NCBI GenBank assembly: GCA_030710605.1
Contig: CP092863.1
Coordinates: forward strand, 55,518,507-55,582,506
Length of the DNA: 64,000 nt
Direction: 5' to 3'
Source: Cordylochernes scorpioides
Taxonomy: Eukaryota; Arthropoda; Arachnida; Pseudoscorpiones; Chernetidae
Shown: in pieces, positions 24,901 to 38,600 of the stretch
Numbering within the stretch: position 1 is the first letter of the stretch
Layout of the letters: the number at the start of each line of letters is the position of its first letter
Made by a program: the position numbers and the translations under genes
The notes under the pieces: model-generated
Database searches by the model: none
What the model saw: only the letters and a program-made list of their open reading frames with translations
Told to the model about the DNA's origin: nothing

Positions 24901-27900
24901 TGACTCAGTTATTAAATCAATACTACTCTATGCGGCCCCTGTGTGGGCTTGGGACAATACCGATATTATAGACCAAATACAGAATACGTTTATCAAAAAC
25001 TTTCTGAATCTGCCAAGATATATACCGGGGTATATTGTAAGGTTGGAAACAGGCAGATTATCTCTGACTTTTACAACGATCAAACTAATTATTAAATATT
25101 TCATTAGATTACAGGAAATGGAAGAAAATAGACTACCTAAGCTATGCTGGAATAGATTGAAGGAAATTTCCTTAATGACAAAAAAACCTATAGGATTCTG
25201 TAAAAATATCATGGATATCATCAATCATTGTGGACTCACACGGCTAAACCTTAGGTTAAATTATGATGACATACAGATCGAACTACCGAATATGCTAAAA
25301 ATAAAAATTGAACAGCTATTGCAGCAAGATCTGGCAAAATTATCTCTTACGAAAACATACTCAAACTATAGGTTACTTTATGATTCATTCATTCCAGAAC
25401 ATTATTTTTCATGCAATCTGCCCTCAGCTTTAGTGAGTTTTATTGCACAGATCAGGATAATATCAACATTGATCAAAGAAAATCATATCTACGTAATTAA
25501 GAAAGAAGATTTGTACTGTAAGTTATGCGGAGGTCAGATAACCGATGAGATATACCATTTTACTGCCGAGTGCGGAGATCTGGAAGGTGAGAGAAAAAAG
25601 ATCCTGAAAAGTCTTCCTAGACCACATTTGAACTCATTAAAGACAATAAAAACTGTTTCAGATAAGAAAAGTTGGGCAATAGAACTGTTCAACTACCAAA
25701 AATCGGTTGTAAATAAAATTGCACTCGTGGAAGAGAGAAGAACAGGGGCACAATAAAAATATTTGCCATATTTTAATTGTAAATACTCCATCTCGCCTTT
25801 TCTTCTTGTGTTGAATATTGTCAGTAATTCAAAGGCGAATCTGTACAGGGCAAGATGCCCTAATAAAGCTGTTTTGTTGTTGTTGTTGATAAAGGTCCAC
25901 CCTGTGGACATCCTTTAGTTAGTTTCTTATAAAAAGTTTCTGATTCGTATGTAAATTTCACCTCCCTTTCATTATTCAAAAAATATTTTATTATCCGTAT
26001 TAAATCTGAGGGAACATCATCATTATCCATTCTTTTTATAATAGCAGGCCACCATGCATTGTCGAATGCACCCGCAATATCTATAGCTATCAAGGAAGTT
26101 AATTCTTTTTGTTTATGTTTCAATATAGTTTCTATAATTTTATCCATTCCAGTAATTGTTGATCTAGTTTCATAAAACCATGCTGCCTTGAGCTCATTAA
26201 ATTATTCTCTAAATAATAGTTACTTAATTTATTTTTTATTATATTCTCAAATGTTTTAGAGAGATTAGATGTCAATGATATAGGTCTATAACTTTTATTT
26301 ATTTCATAATTCGTTTTGTCTGGTTTTGGAATTATTTTTAAGAATGATTTTATCCATTCATTCGGATAATATCCCATTTCTATACATTTATTGAATAATT
26401 TATGCAGAATTGGGAGTATTTTTATTTTAGCTTGTCTAATCATATTGTTACTAATGTAATCAGGGCCCGGTGCTTTTTTAATATTTGTTTTTAAAATTGT
26501 TTCATCTATTTCCTTAGATTCGATATAAACACTACTTTTATTTTTATATTTAGGCGTATAATTTCTAATCAAAATATGATCATCTTTATCCAAACCTCCA
26601 ATATCATCCTGAAATAGATCGTTCATTAAACTTTTTATTTTGTCGATCTTTAAATGATCTGGTAAAATATCTATTAGTGGTAATCCTAAATTTCTATTTT
26701 TCGATCTCAATGACTTGAAAATCCTGTAAGCATTACCAAATGAGTTATTTGAATGACTTTCTTCTATAAAAATTCTCCAACTCGCTCTTTTTGCCTTTTT
26801 ACTTTTATTTAAATATTTATTTCTCATTGATTTATAGGTCTTTTCAAAGACCTTTCCATGTCGGTAATATAAATTTCTAATATAGTGGAAATCATTTTTC
26901 ATTTTCTCAAGCTACTCATCCCACCAGTATGTATTTGTTTTATGATTTACGCTTCTTGTCTTGACATTTAGTGACAGATAAGCTGCCTCTTTAATTATTT
27001 GTGTGAGAGTCTTTACAATGTTGTCAATATCTTTGATGTTTGACGCGTGGTTTATCATGGTGATAATATTATCTACATCTTGTATTGCTATTTTTTCGGT
27101 AAATGTTTTCCAAACAGCATCTTTTTCTATAAATTTCCATGTTGAGTTTTGAACTGTCCTTTGCCTGTTAAAATTAGAATAAATGTCAAAGGTTATTGCT
27201 ACGTGATCTGAAATGTGCGTCAATATAGTCGTCTTCCAGTTTTGTACAAAACTTATTGATTTTTTGTTTGAAATCGTAAGATCTATAAAGCTAGAATTTC
27301 GGCAGGTGGGTATCTTAAGATTATGAATAAATAGGCTATGTTCATCTATGATGGAGTGGAATTTGAAACCATTGGAGTTTGTTGTCGAATCAAACCAGAC
27401 TGGGTGTCTAGAATTGAAGTCACCACATAGTATAATAGGTTGTTGATTGTAGGTCTCCAGAAGCTCTTGGATAAATTTTCGACGAGTGTCATTAAATCTA
27501 TGTGGATGAATATAAAGGTTTGCATATGTATTTGATTTTGCTGAATTTAAAGAAGTGGTTGTACAAAAGGAGTTTGTGAATTTATTGATTTTATTAAATT
27601 TTAAACTCTTATTCATAAATATCGTTGCAGTGTAAATTTGTTCATCTGTCGTTGAATGCACTATTTGAGATTCCAAATCGAAAATTACATCTCTATCAAT
27701 CAGATAAGGTTCCTGTATTAGGATGATATCTGGTGGGTTGTCTTTTATAGCAGCTTGAAGCTCATTCAGTGCCAAGATACTTTTTCTTACATTTTGTTGT
27801 AAACATTTAATTCCTTTTCCCTGCATGATATTAAAACTAAATAAACAATAAACTTAGCTGCGAAAATTGCCTAATTGGCGGTTGGATGATATCTCGTTCG

Positions 27901-30900
27901 TTGGATAATTGTCTATCTGTATTTTGTATAGAGGACAGTCCGAGGAATTAGCTCTATGATTCGGCGAGTTTCTAAATTTAGGATATTTTAGACAGTTATA
28001 ACAATTGCAAATTTTTGAACAATCATGAATTCTTTGCGCGCCGCATAATTTGCATATCTCGACGTTAGTACAATCGGCCAATTTATGGTTGGGATTAAAT
28101 TGAAGGCATTTCTGACATTGCTTTACCAGAATCTTATTTTCCACAAAACAGCGTTCAAAGTCAGTGTATAATTTATTATTCATATTTTTAAGGATCTGGT
28201 AAACCTTTGGAGAAACACTTAGAACTATGTTGTGGTGGAGCGTGTTCGATTTCATGCTAAACAGAACATGGATATCCTTTTCCATTTCGTTCAATTCAGG
28301 GTTCCCACTACAGATTGTTTTAGTAAAATTAGCGGTTTCTGTAAGTTTATTAACATTTTTGACTACTACTGTAGGATCTCTTGGTTTGGGGATATGAATT
28401 TTGCTGATATTTGCGAGTTCCTCTGCCCTGCCTAACTCATCATTTAGAGATTCCATTTCTGATTCTGTAGGGGTCTTTATTATTACAGATTTCCTAGCAT
28501 TTATAATTTTGTTAATTTTTATTTTTTTTCCTTCGTCCCTAAGCTTTTTAACTTTGCTTGATATAGTTTGATACATTTTTGTATTATCTTCCACATTTAT
28601 AGGGGTTGCCACTATTGTGAACTCCTTATGTAAAATTTTTTTTTTTTTTAATGTAATCTTGTGTTTCTGTACGAGCCACTTGAGCATATGTTAGAGTTGT
28701 TTTAACTAATTCATCTTGGATCCCTTTCAGTTTTTGGTCCATAACATCTGTAATTGTTGTTTTCATTAGTTCCAATATATCTTGGTTATTTATTTTTTTT
28801 TAAGTTGAAATACCATCCTTGGTTTGCCTAACCATAGTTGACAAAAATGTAATATCATTTTTAGTTAGAATTTTTTTATTTTGTTGAACTTTTTTGTCAA
28901 AATAGTTATAAATTTCATCCAACTTATCATTTAATGTTTGAATAATTATTTCCATATTCTATTTTTGCATATTTGTGCGAAAACAACAATTGAAAAGGCT
29001 TTCAAAAATGATAATAACAAAACAAAAACAAAAAAGGAAATCTCCTAAACTCTTAAACTGGATATTTATCTTAATTATAATTTACACATTTTATTTTAAA
29101 AAATAGGTCTCAAAATAATTCGCATACATACAGATTTATTAAGACCACCAGTTCTATACAGATTCACCACAAGAAGGAAGCATAAATGGAGCTCCTATAC
29201 TCCAGGCAGCTTAAAGCCCAACAGCCTCCATGTCCGACGGATGTCCAAAGGTCACAGAATCCACCGTGCATAGGTTAGCGTATCACCGAAAAGACGAGTG
29301 TAGAATCAGCCGAGTTTTAGACTTCGCTTTCCTCATCCAAATGAACCACGAAATTCGGCGAATCTATTAATCTCCCCCGAACGGTGATTGCGGTCTTGTA
29401 GAATTTATATAAGGGAAAAACCTTGATCAAACATAACTGTATTCATTCAGTTATATATTTGTTGACTATCGGATTGAGACAAGGATAAGTCGCCCAAGAG
29501 TTATTTTCTCTATTTCCCCAAGCAAAACCAACTAAATATTATATGCATGATTTCATCTTGTATTCTGATATTACACAGATCACAAGTTAAAGAACAATCA
29601 GTCTTCCAGCGCTTTGAACGATTTTCTGGAAAGAACACTCATAGGAGTCTCATTTGCGCAAAAAGTTTTTTGATCACCAGAGGAGTATTTGTGAGTAGAT
29701 ATAGTTCTGCTTCTATCGAATGTTTTAAGTGTTCGAAGCGACTAATGAGAGGTATATAAGATTTGCTCTTTGTCGTTTTGAATGCTTTGTTTAGTTGCTA
29801 TTCAAATATTACCGGGTATTTCAGTCTGTATAATGGTAAGGTCCGTACAACCCTTCAAGAATGAGAAGCCCTCTGAGTCTAAAATAGTTGACAGTTTTTC
29901 AGAAAATTGCTCCTTGATGGTTGAGAAATGTCCAGAGGTGTGCCAAACATACGCGAGGCAACCTGCTCTCTTCCATTTTCATGATCCTCACCCAAAATCT
30001 CAAAATATGTTTAATAATGACAACTTCCAGTGATACTCGTCCACACTCCAATTTTAACATAAAGCCCGTAGTTTGGTAAATTCAGGTATCATCTTCGAAA
30101 GATATTCTGAACTTGGTCAACTACTTTTATTTTGTCAAGTGCCCAAAATGGTGTGGCGTATAGCATGTGATTCAAGATTGTCGATTTGCCCTTGTAATAT
30201 GCAGATTATTTGTTTGGTGAGTTTGCAGTTGTAAGCGGGTATCCTAAGTATTGATATTTCGTAGTGACAGACAGCTGCCGCTCACCCCAAAACCATTTGT
30301 CATTTTGTGCTAATTCTGAAAACCATCATTTTTGACTTATTTTCTTTCAGGTTTAATAAATTTATTTCAAAATATCTTTTTAGCATACCGATTTTTATTT
30401 GAAGATTATTTTTAGATTCATCACAAATATTAGGACAATGTAGTCTGCATATAGCAAAATAATGAACATATCCATAATTTAGGAGGTATATTCCAGGGAT
30501 ATCTGAATTATTGAAAAGATCAATTAAGTCATTTACAAACAGTTGAAATAAATAAGGTGACATCGGTTCTCCAGGAGTTTTCCTGAGCGCACTTTTATTG
30601 ACTCGGTGAATGGTTGTTCCATCGCACCACCGCCGTCATATTCGTATAATAACTTTTAATTAAGTTAACGAAACGCGATGATTAAGACCTGCATCTACTA
30701 GTTGTCTCCATAGTAATGAGTGGGGCACTGTATCGAAAGCCTTTTTCAAATCCGCGAAAAACATATAGCATTTTCTTCTCTTTCGGCTGTAGCGGCTCCC
30801 AAATATTAACTTTTCATATTTTCATTATAAGTTTTAATTTGTTTAATAACTATTTATAATTCAAATATTAAATTATTCATCTTATAAATATATAAAGCTC

Positions 30901-33900
30901 ATAAAATATACTTCATTAAAATTATATAAATTAACATTAATATCATATTATTTGTTGTCATATTAATATAATAAAATAATTATACTTCATTCTAAATATA
31001 AATCATATAAAATGTAAATATTTATCTATAATATATCAAACACATATATCTAACATTTATAATCTAGAAATGATATTTGACCACACACACAGATATAAAA
31101 AGAACATCAACATGTAGTATACAACAATTTAACCCCTTCTGATAATTTGTATTAAAAAAATGTAATTAAAAGATGATTTTACGATAAATAATTTGTTGTC
31201 CGACTCCGCCTAGAATTTCATGCCGCCACACGGCTTATGGTCATTAGAATCAAGGATACAAGAGTGAATATGTTATCTTGGCAAGTGTGACCGCCTCTGA
31301 ATCCCGCCTGATTCTCAGGAACAATCTATCTCATTTCTATCCAGCTGCCTAGATGAGATTTGAGGATTGATGGGAATAGTTTTGCTAAATTACTTAAGAG
31401 TGCGATGCCTCGATAGTTAGAGGGATTGTCTCGGTCACCATTCTTAAACATTGGTTGGATGACTGATTTTAGCCATGTTGTCGGGAATTCAGATGTTCTC
31501 AGGATTCTATTGAATATGTCCTTCAATGAAATCAAATATTCTTTATGGAGGGCCTATATTGATTCATTTATTATGCCATCAAAGCCAGTCACCCTATCAC
31601 ACATTATCCGAGAAATTTCTATGTTTATTTTGTTCAGAGTTATGTATTTAGTTATCTCATTATCTGAATTTAGTAATTAGTCATAGTAAGTGGTTCATAA
31701 TATGGTATTATCTCCGTATCCAGGATTATTTCCGTAAAATTGCTGCCAGTCCAATATTGTTATATTGTCCTGCATATAGTTTATTTTTCTAAAGGAAGCT
31801 ATTGTTTTCCAAAATTTTGTTGAGTGTCAAAATAACGCCTTTTATACACATTTACCTTTGAAATATAAAATATATATTTGACAAAGGTTTAATTAGCATT
31901 TTTAAATATTACTTTTATTTTAAAAGAGAGAATATATATAAATTGAGATTGACAAAAATAAATACAAAATATGTTCAAAACATTTATTTGTGCGCAAAAA
32001 AAGGGGGAAAATCGACAATCGAACTTGCGGTCATTTATGTTCAAGTCATTATGTCAAACCAGTAAGCTAAAGATGAATAAAGCATTAATTCGACTCAAAA
32101 CTGATTGGCTGTTTAAGGTCACGTGAGAGCGGACGAACAACTAAAGTGAGAATAAACTGGGGGCGCCCTCATAAATGAAAATCTATAAAAGCATAGGGCG
32201 CCTCTCTCACCTCAAAATAAACGTCTAAAACCATCTATTGACAAACTAGCGGTGACAAAGCCACAAGACCAGCTTTGGCAAACTGAGAAGCATCCACATA
32301 GAGACAATGGTTTCGGGCTAATGGCCCTCGTCAGCCTAGGGCGGACTTTATTCCAAGAGATCCGCACGGGATATAAATAGAAATGATAAATTTTATCTTG
32401 GCTCTTTTTCTATTTGTTTAATAGCATTATATTTCTTCGAATGGCTGAAATGATCATCATTTAGTGGTATGTAGATGACTACAGATGAGGATACTTTCTA
32501 AAGGTTCACAGACTGTGAATGAGGATTGATTACGTATATTGGGAAATACATTTCACTCCTCTATTTTTATAACACATTAGTCTGACTCACACGTGACGGG
32601 AAAATGCGAGGATGTTTAAATACCGAAAATCTAAATATAGTTGAATTTTACCTTTAAATTTTCATAAATAAAACCGGTTGTGTCAAAAATCCTTGCTTAA
32701 AAACGTGTGCAGGTCGTTGTTGTCTTCCTTCCAGCGACAATGTAATTATTTAAATCAGCTGCTGGGTCTAGCAACCACCTTAAATTCAGTGTCTACACCC
32801 AGGGCTAATAGTTAATTTAGATTAGCCTGGTCTATCACACGGGGAGCTGAAAGATAAATTAATTTGCAATTAAATATCCTAATTCAATTCAATTTACTCC
32901 GAGCTAAGGGTGATTCCGAGGATACTCGGGTCGGAGAACCCACGTCGGCCATGACACAGAGGGAAATACCTCTCTGACGAAAGTTAACAAAGAACAATTT
33001 AATTATTTATTTGTATCACATAACTTTTCAAAATAATTAAAACAATTCAAACTATTTTTGTAAATATATGTTTCAAAATGCGATAAAAGATTTTTTCACA
33101 ACGAGTTTTTTTTTTTATTATTTAAGAATACGAAATTTCTCAAGCTAAAATCGCATCTCTATAGACTTATATCAAAGAAACAAACAGTGGAAACTCAATT
33201 ATTTAATACTTATTTGTTGTTACTTTTCGATCCTCATCGTTGTTGTTAGCATAATTTAATGAGCAAATGAAGATATATATTTTAGAGTCATTCTCTCTCT
33301 TTCTTCTTTTGATTTTTTCACAACTTTTCCAGGTCGTGGTCATCTTGAGTAAAAAGGTTTCCCCTTGTTTTATCCATCAGGTGTAATGTAAGATCCATAG
33401 ATCAACCAATTCAATTTTAACTGTGTGATATTTTATCCATTTTCTGTTTCACACTTTAAGGTCGCTGAAGTTTGATACTCACGTCACAACGGACCGAATC
33501 TATTCACTTCTCTAGTTCTCCCTATCGTACCACTACCCTCATCATTCAATCATGGCAAGTCCTGCTGACGCCTCGGTGTATTTCTGGGTAACTAGCATCC
33601 TTGTCGTGTCTAATATGTAGTTGCATAACATTTTGTCCTGCTAATAGTTGGTCACCCTACTAGACCTATCTTCTCTATTATACCCAGCAGGAGGTGGGTG
33701 GCTGTGTAGTTTCAATGGGGACAGGAGAAATGTTTATCGCCTTTGTGAACACGTACGTGCCTCACTAGCTAGGCTGATTGTGTTGTCTTTATTCGCAGTG
33801 AGGGCAGGAAATGGGTTTTCATTTCGAGTACTTATGTGGATCACCAGGTTGAATACCTCGTGGCCATACAGGGAGCAGGGTTTGTTTCCGGAGTAGACAC

Positions 33901-35607
33901 GGATGTGGGTGGCTAGTGGTGATAGTTCTTCGTCAGCAAGGCATGCTGATTCTTGGAGCAACCTTTGGCTGCCGGGTTTGTGGGGAGTATTTAGAGGGAG
34001 GTTTTCTGTACTCACTCTTTAGGATAACTAAGTTAACTACTATACTTTAATATACTATATGTATCAGCCGATGTCTATATATAGACGCGCGCTATTTTAT
34101 TTAGGGTTTTATCAACTTTAACCTTAAATCTTATGCTAAACCAAACAACTAGTAAATGGAGGTACAGCGGCAGGAACCAGGGGATCCTCCAACATCTACA
34201 TTTTACACAAGGTTCAGCTCGATAAAGGGAACATTTTGGACGGTCTCTCCACATAAATGTTCTTAGGTCACGTGCTCTCTCTCCCTACATAATTGCCATC
34301 AACCGTCTGCTATTAAATATGGCCATAAGTGGGAATTATTTTTGTTATAATCTCGACTCTGCTTCTCTTTCAGAGCAATTTTATTCTAAAATTAAATTAT
34401 TTTTATTTTCATTTTGTTGCAACCAGAACACCTATATACACTGAATGCCTTAAGTCTCCATTTAAATTTTTAAAAAAGTGAAAAGGAAATAACAATTTAT
34501 ATTAAGGAAGGTACAGATTTCTGAAATAAAATTGTCTTGAAAATAATTTTTAAATAGATCATTCTAGTTCTCAAGCTATTAGTACAGGAATATTTAGAAA
34601 ATTAGAAAGAATAGATAATTTGTACGTGTTTTGCAAATTATTTTTATTTCAAAAAAATTATTGTTCTGAGAAAAATAATTAAAATAGAGAGAATTCTCAA
34701 ATTAAAAAAAAAATATATATATATGTATTATTGTTGCAAATGTGATCCTGCCGACGTATGGATAAGCTGGCAGTCGTGTACGTGAGGCGAGTGTTGATGT
34801 TCTTTCCACACACGGACAACAAGAAGCAGAGGCAGGGCTGGATGTTGGCACCGAGAGTGATCGGGGACAGCCCACGGGACAGAGGACATGACACAAACTT
34901 GGATGCCTATCACCGAGACCTGGAGAGAGAGAGACTGAGAGAGACAAAAGCGGCCTGTCGATCGACACACTGTAGAACATACTGCCGACCCCCTGCCAAA
35001 ACCTGTCCTGTTTACAGGGGTCGTCTATAAAGAGTCCCTGGGGGCCCCACATGGGCTGGGCGTTGCCTTTTTCCTCCCCTCTGTCTGTCCCTGACATCAG
35101 CTGACCACTCTTTGTATTTTTATTTTGAGGTCACCAATTTTAGTTTAAATACAAATAAGGGTGTACAGGTTATATTAACAAAGATATAGCATATATACAA
35201 AATATGGGGTGGTAGCAAATAGAAACGGTGTACATTTTAATAGAAGGGTAGGATCTTATAAGGTATCGGCACTAACTAATTGGAAGATATGTGACATATA
35301 CTAAAAGTATAATAACGAAAAGATTCAAAAAGGATAAGTTTCTTTATTTGAAAAATAAATTCGAGCTTTCGGGCGTAAGCTGCCTTTCTACAGGAATAAT
35401 GGATATAATTTTAAGTAGTCATGTATTTACAGTTATAAATATTTTCTTTAAATGGTTTCTCGCTTTGGTCTTGTATAGCGCGAGTGGATCGCATACCCAC
35501 GTGATTTAGTTTAAATCAAAGAAAAGCCTTGATAAAGAGAGGCGTGTTGCCCCTAGAAATACTAGTTGACCAATAATTTATATCCAGTATATGCCCTATA
35601 TTTATCT

Positions 35608-35638
<31 letters not shown>

Positions 35639-38600
35639 AGCTATTTTTTGCATATCTAGGATTATTTATGTAGTTTTATATTTATTATTTAAGAAAAATT
35701 ATTGCTATGTAAATTTTTTTTTTAATTGGCTTATATTATTATATGCAAAATTGTTAAGTGGTGTAATGAAGAGAAAACGGATAATTCTATTTTAGTATTT
35801 GGACCAGCCTAATACTAAAAGTGTCATTTTTATACAGTTTAAAATATACGATAGAATGTGCCCCCGGTGATGAAGGTTTGTTTGGGGGAAATGAAATAAC
35901 ATGAATGATGACCTAACAAACCTATTATAAAATAAAAGGAAATAATTTGGGCACAAATTAGTTAAAAATAAGGGAATAAAATAGGACAATAATATAATGA
36001 TGACGTCTCAATAAGATATAGAATATGATGAAAGAAAAATATATAAGAATGAATGATAAAATTGAGAAAATATGCAAGATAAAATAAAAAATGCCGTAAA
36101 AGTAATTTACTTGTAGAAAAAAGAGAGAACCTATTGAATGAAAAAACAACTAAAATAAAAGCATAAAACTATTAAGTTGAACTAAGATTATAAGTTGACG
36201 CAGAGGGTTGATGAGGGTATATGGGATGTCTGAGTATGTTTCTGCAAAGAAATAGCTTAATGAGTTCTGCAATGCAGTACGAAATTGTGTTAGTGAGGTA
36301 CTGTTTTAATTAACAGAACGTTCAAGATGTTTCGTTTGCATCATCAGTTCAGACTAGTAGCTCCCTACTATATAAGTAGGTAGAAGAATGTGAAAAGAGA
36401 GAGGTGAACGCAAGAGATGTACTGCTGCCAATGATGATGGTACCCGACTTGTATGATGAAAAAAAAAAGATAAAAATGATGAACCGGGAAATAAAAAAAG
36501 GAATATAGCTGGGTATCCTGAACTCACTATTGGGAACGATATAGCGAGGAAGGATGTTTCCAGTTGGATTAATCAAAAAATATTTCTGGCGAGCAAGAAT
36601 CTCTTGAGAGGAATATATGAGATTGGGGAATGAAGAAAGGGAAAGTAGTTGCAAGGGTTGTTCTGTTGCCAATGATGATTTCACCCGACTTGAATGGTAA
36701 TAAAAAAAAAAAGAAAAAAATGATGAGCCGGGTGATAAGAAAAATAATCTAGCTGTGTATCCTGAACGCACTATTGTGAATGATAGAGCGAGGAAGAATT
36801 TCTCAGTTGGATTAATCAATGGAAAAAAAAAATTGGCGAACAGGATGCCCTTGGGGTAAGGCATGAGAAGGTATGGGCAGGGGAGGTAAGGAGACGTCAA
36901 CGATAAAATTAGAAAAACGAAATAGATAAAATATATAAATACAAAAATATCTTAAATTATTAAAAAATATTATTGACGTTTTTTTTTTTGTCAATATATT
37001 AAAAGTTCTAAAATGATGAGAAAGATGGTTGAAGGTATAATAATTGTGTAATAAGCCTAGATATGATGAAGAATACGATTTGAATTTCAAAAAAAAAAGA
37101 GATATAATTAGTTGTTGATGGCTGACAGCATTGCTTATGATGGTTAAATGAAACACAAAATAATAATAATGAATTATATAATTGATTAATGTTGAAATAT
37201 TTTATACACATCTAGAGTTATATTAATTTAAATAGCATTGGGGCAGGTAAAATGAAGAAATTTATGAATTTACAATAATAATGCTATTGATTGAGTAGCT
37301 AATTTGGTGGGGGGGAACGGAGATAGTGTTACATTAATAGAGTTCTGTAGAGAAAATTCTCCTACCGGATGGTAGTACACCCTCTAGTGTGTATACTATA
37401 TAGTGTGTACACCATCTAGTGTTTATACCATCTAATGTGTACACCATCTAGTGTTTATACCATCTAGTGTGTACACCATCTAGTGTTTATACCATCTAGT
37501 GTGTACACCATCTAGTGTTTATACCATCTAGTGTGTACACCATCTAGTGCTTATACCATCTAATGTGTACACCATCTAGTGTTTATACCATCTAGTGTGT
37601 ACACCATCTAGTGTTTATACCATCTAGGGTGTACACCATCTAGTGTATACACCATCTACTGTGTATACCATCTAATGTATACACCATCTACGGTGTATAC
37701 CATCTAATGTGTACACCATCTAGTGTGTACACCATCTAGTGTTTATACCATCTAGTGTGTACACCATCTAGTGTGTATATCATCTAGTGTTTACACCATC
37801 TAGTGTGTGTACCATCTAGTGTGTATACCATCTAGTGTGTATACCATCTAGTCAGTACACCATCTAGTGTGTATACCATCTAGTGTTTACACCATCTAGT
37901 ATGTATACCATCTAGTGTGTTAATTCCATCTAGTGTGTATACCATCTAGTGTTTACACCATCTAGTATGTATACCATCTAGTGTGTTAATTCCATCTAGT
38001 GTGTTAATTCCATCTAGTGTGTTAATTCCATCTAGTCAGTACACCATATAGTGTGTACACCATCTTGTGTGTACACCATCTACTGTGTATACCATCTAAT
38101 GTGTACACCATCTAGACAGTACACCATCTAGTGTGTACACCCTCTAGTGTGTATACTATATAGTGTGTACACCATCTAGTGTTTATACCATCTAATGTGT
38201 ATACCATCTAATGTGTACACCATCTAGTGTGTACACCCTCTAATGTGTATACCATCTAATGTGTACACCATCTAGTGTGTACACCCTCTAGTGTGTATAC
38301 TATATAGTGTGTATACCATCTAGTCAGTACACCATATAGTGTGTACACCATCTATTGTTTATACTATCTAGTGTGTACACCATCTACTGTTTATACCATC
38401 TAATGTGTACACCATCTACTGTTTATACCATCTAATGTGTACACCATCTAGTGTGTACACCATCTAGTGACTGTTGTAACAAAGGAACAAATAACGCCGA
38501 GACTTTTAATAAAAGGAATTAAAGAAGACTTCGATCAAGCCCTTCATCAGCCTGATGTACACATTGAGGTAAATTTAATAATAGAACGGCTTTTGTGGCT

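Larger units (their letters stand above)
22710..25886 (+). mobile_element. LINE B, 5'-truncated, inserted into LINE A
   Basis: Bounded by a 12-bp target duplication (TGATAAAGGTCC at 22,698-22,709 and 25,887-25,898). The 3' end has AATAAA (25,862) and a TTG-rich tail. It begins inside the endonuclease domain, so it lost its 5' half, as is typical of target-primed insertion. Opposite orientation to its host element. Confidence 0.92.
25887..28960 (-). mobile_element. LINE A, 5' part (ORF1, endonuclease, start of reverse transcriptase)
   Basis: Two-ORF non-LTR retrotransposon, minus strand. ORF1 is followed 27 bases later by the endonuclease/reverse transcriptase ORF. It is broken at 25,887-25,898 by LINE B and resumes at 22,709. 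The 5' boundary is not clear; the first ORF1 ATG is at 28,955. Confidence 0.88.

Noticed and set aside
36349-37211. Minus-strand ORFs of up to 183 codons rich in F, S, I and Y
   Set aside because: They are produced by A/T runs and the tandem duplication in this stretch; composition is that of non-coding AT-rich DNA.
38490-38570. Another hammerhead candidate (CTGATGA followed by GATCGAAGTC, minus strand)
   Set aside because: The CTGATGA box is present but no stem II pairs and GAAA is GAAG. Too degenerate.
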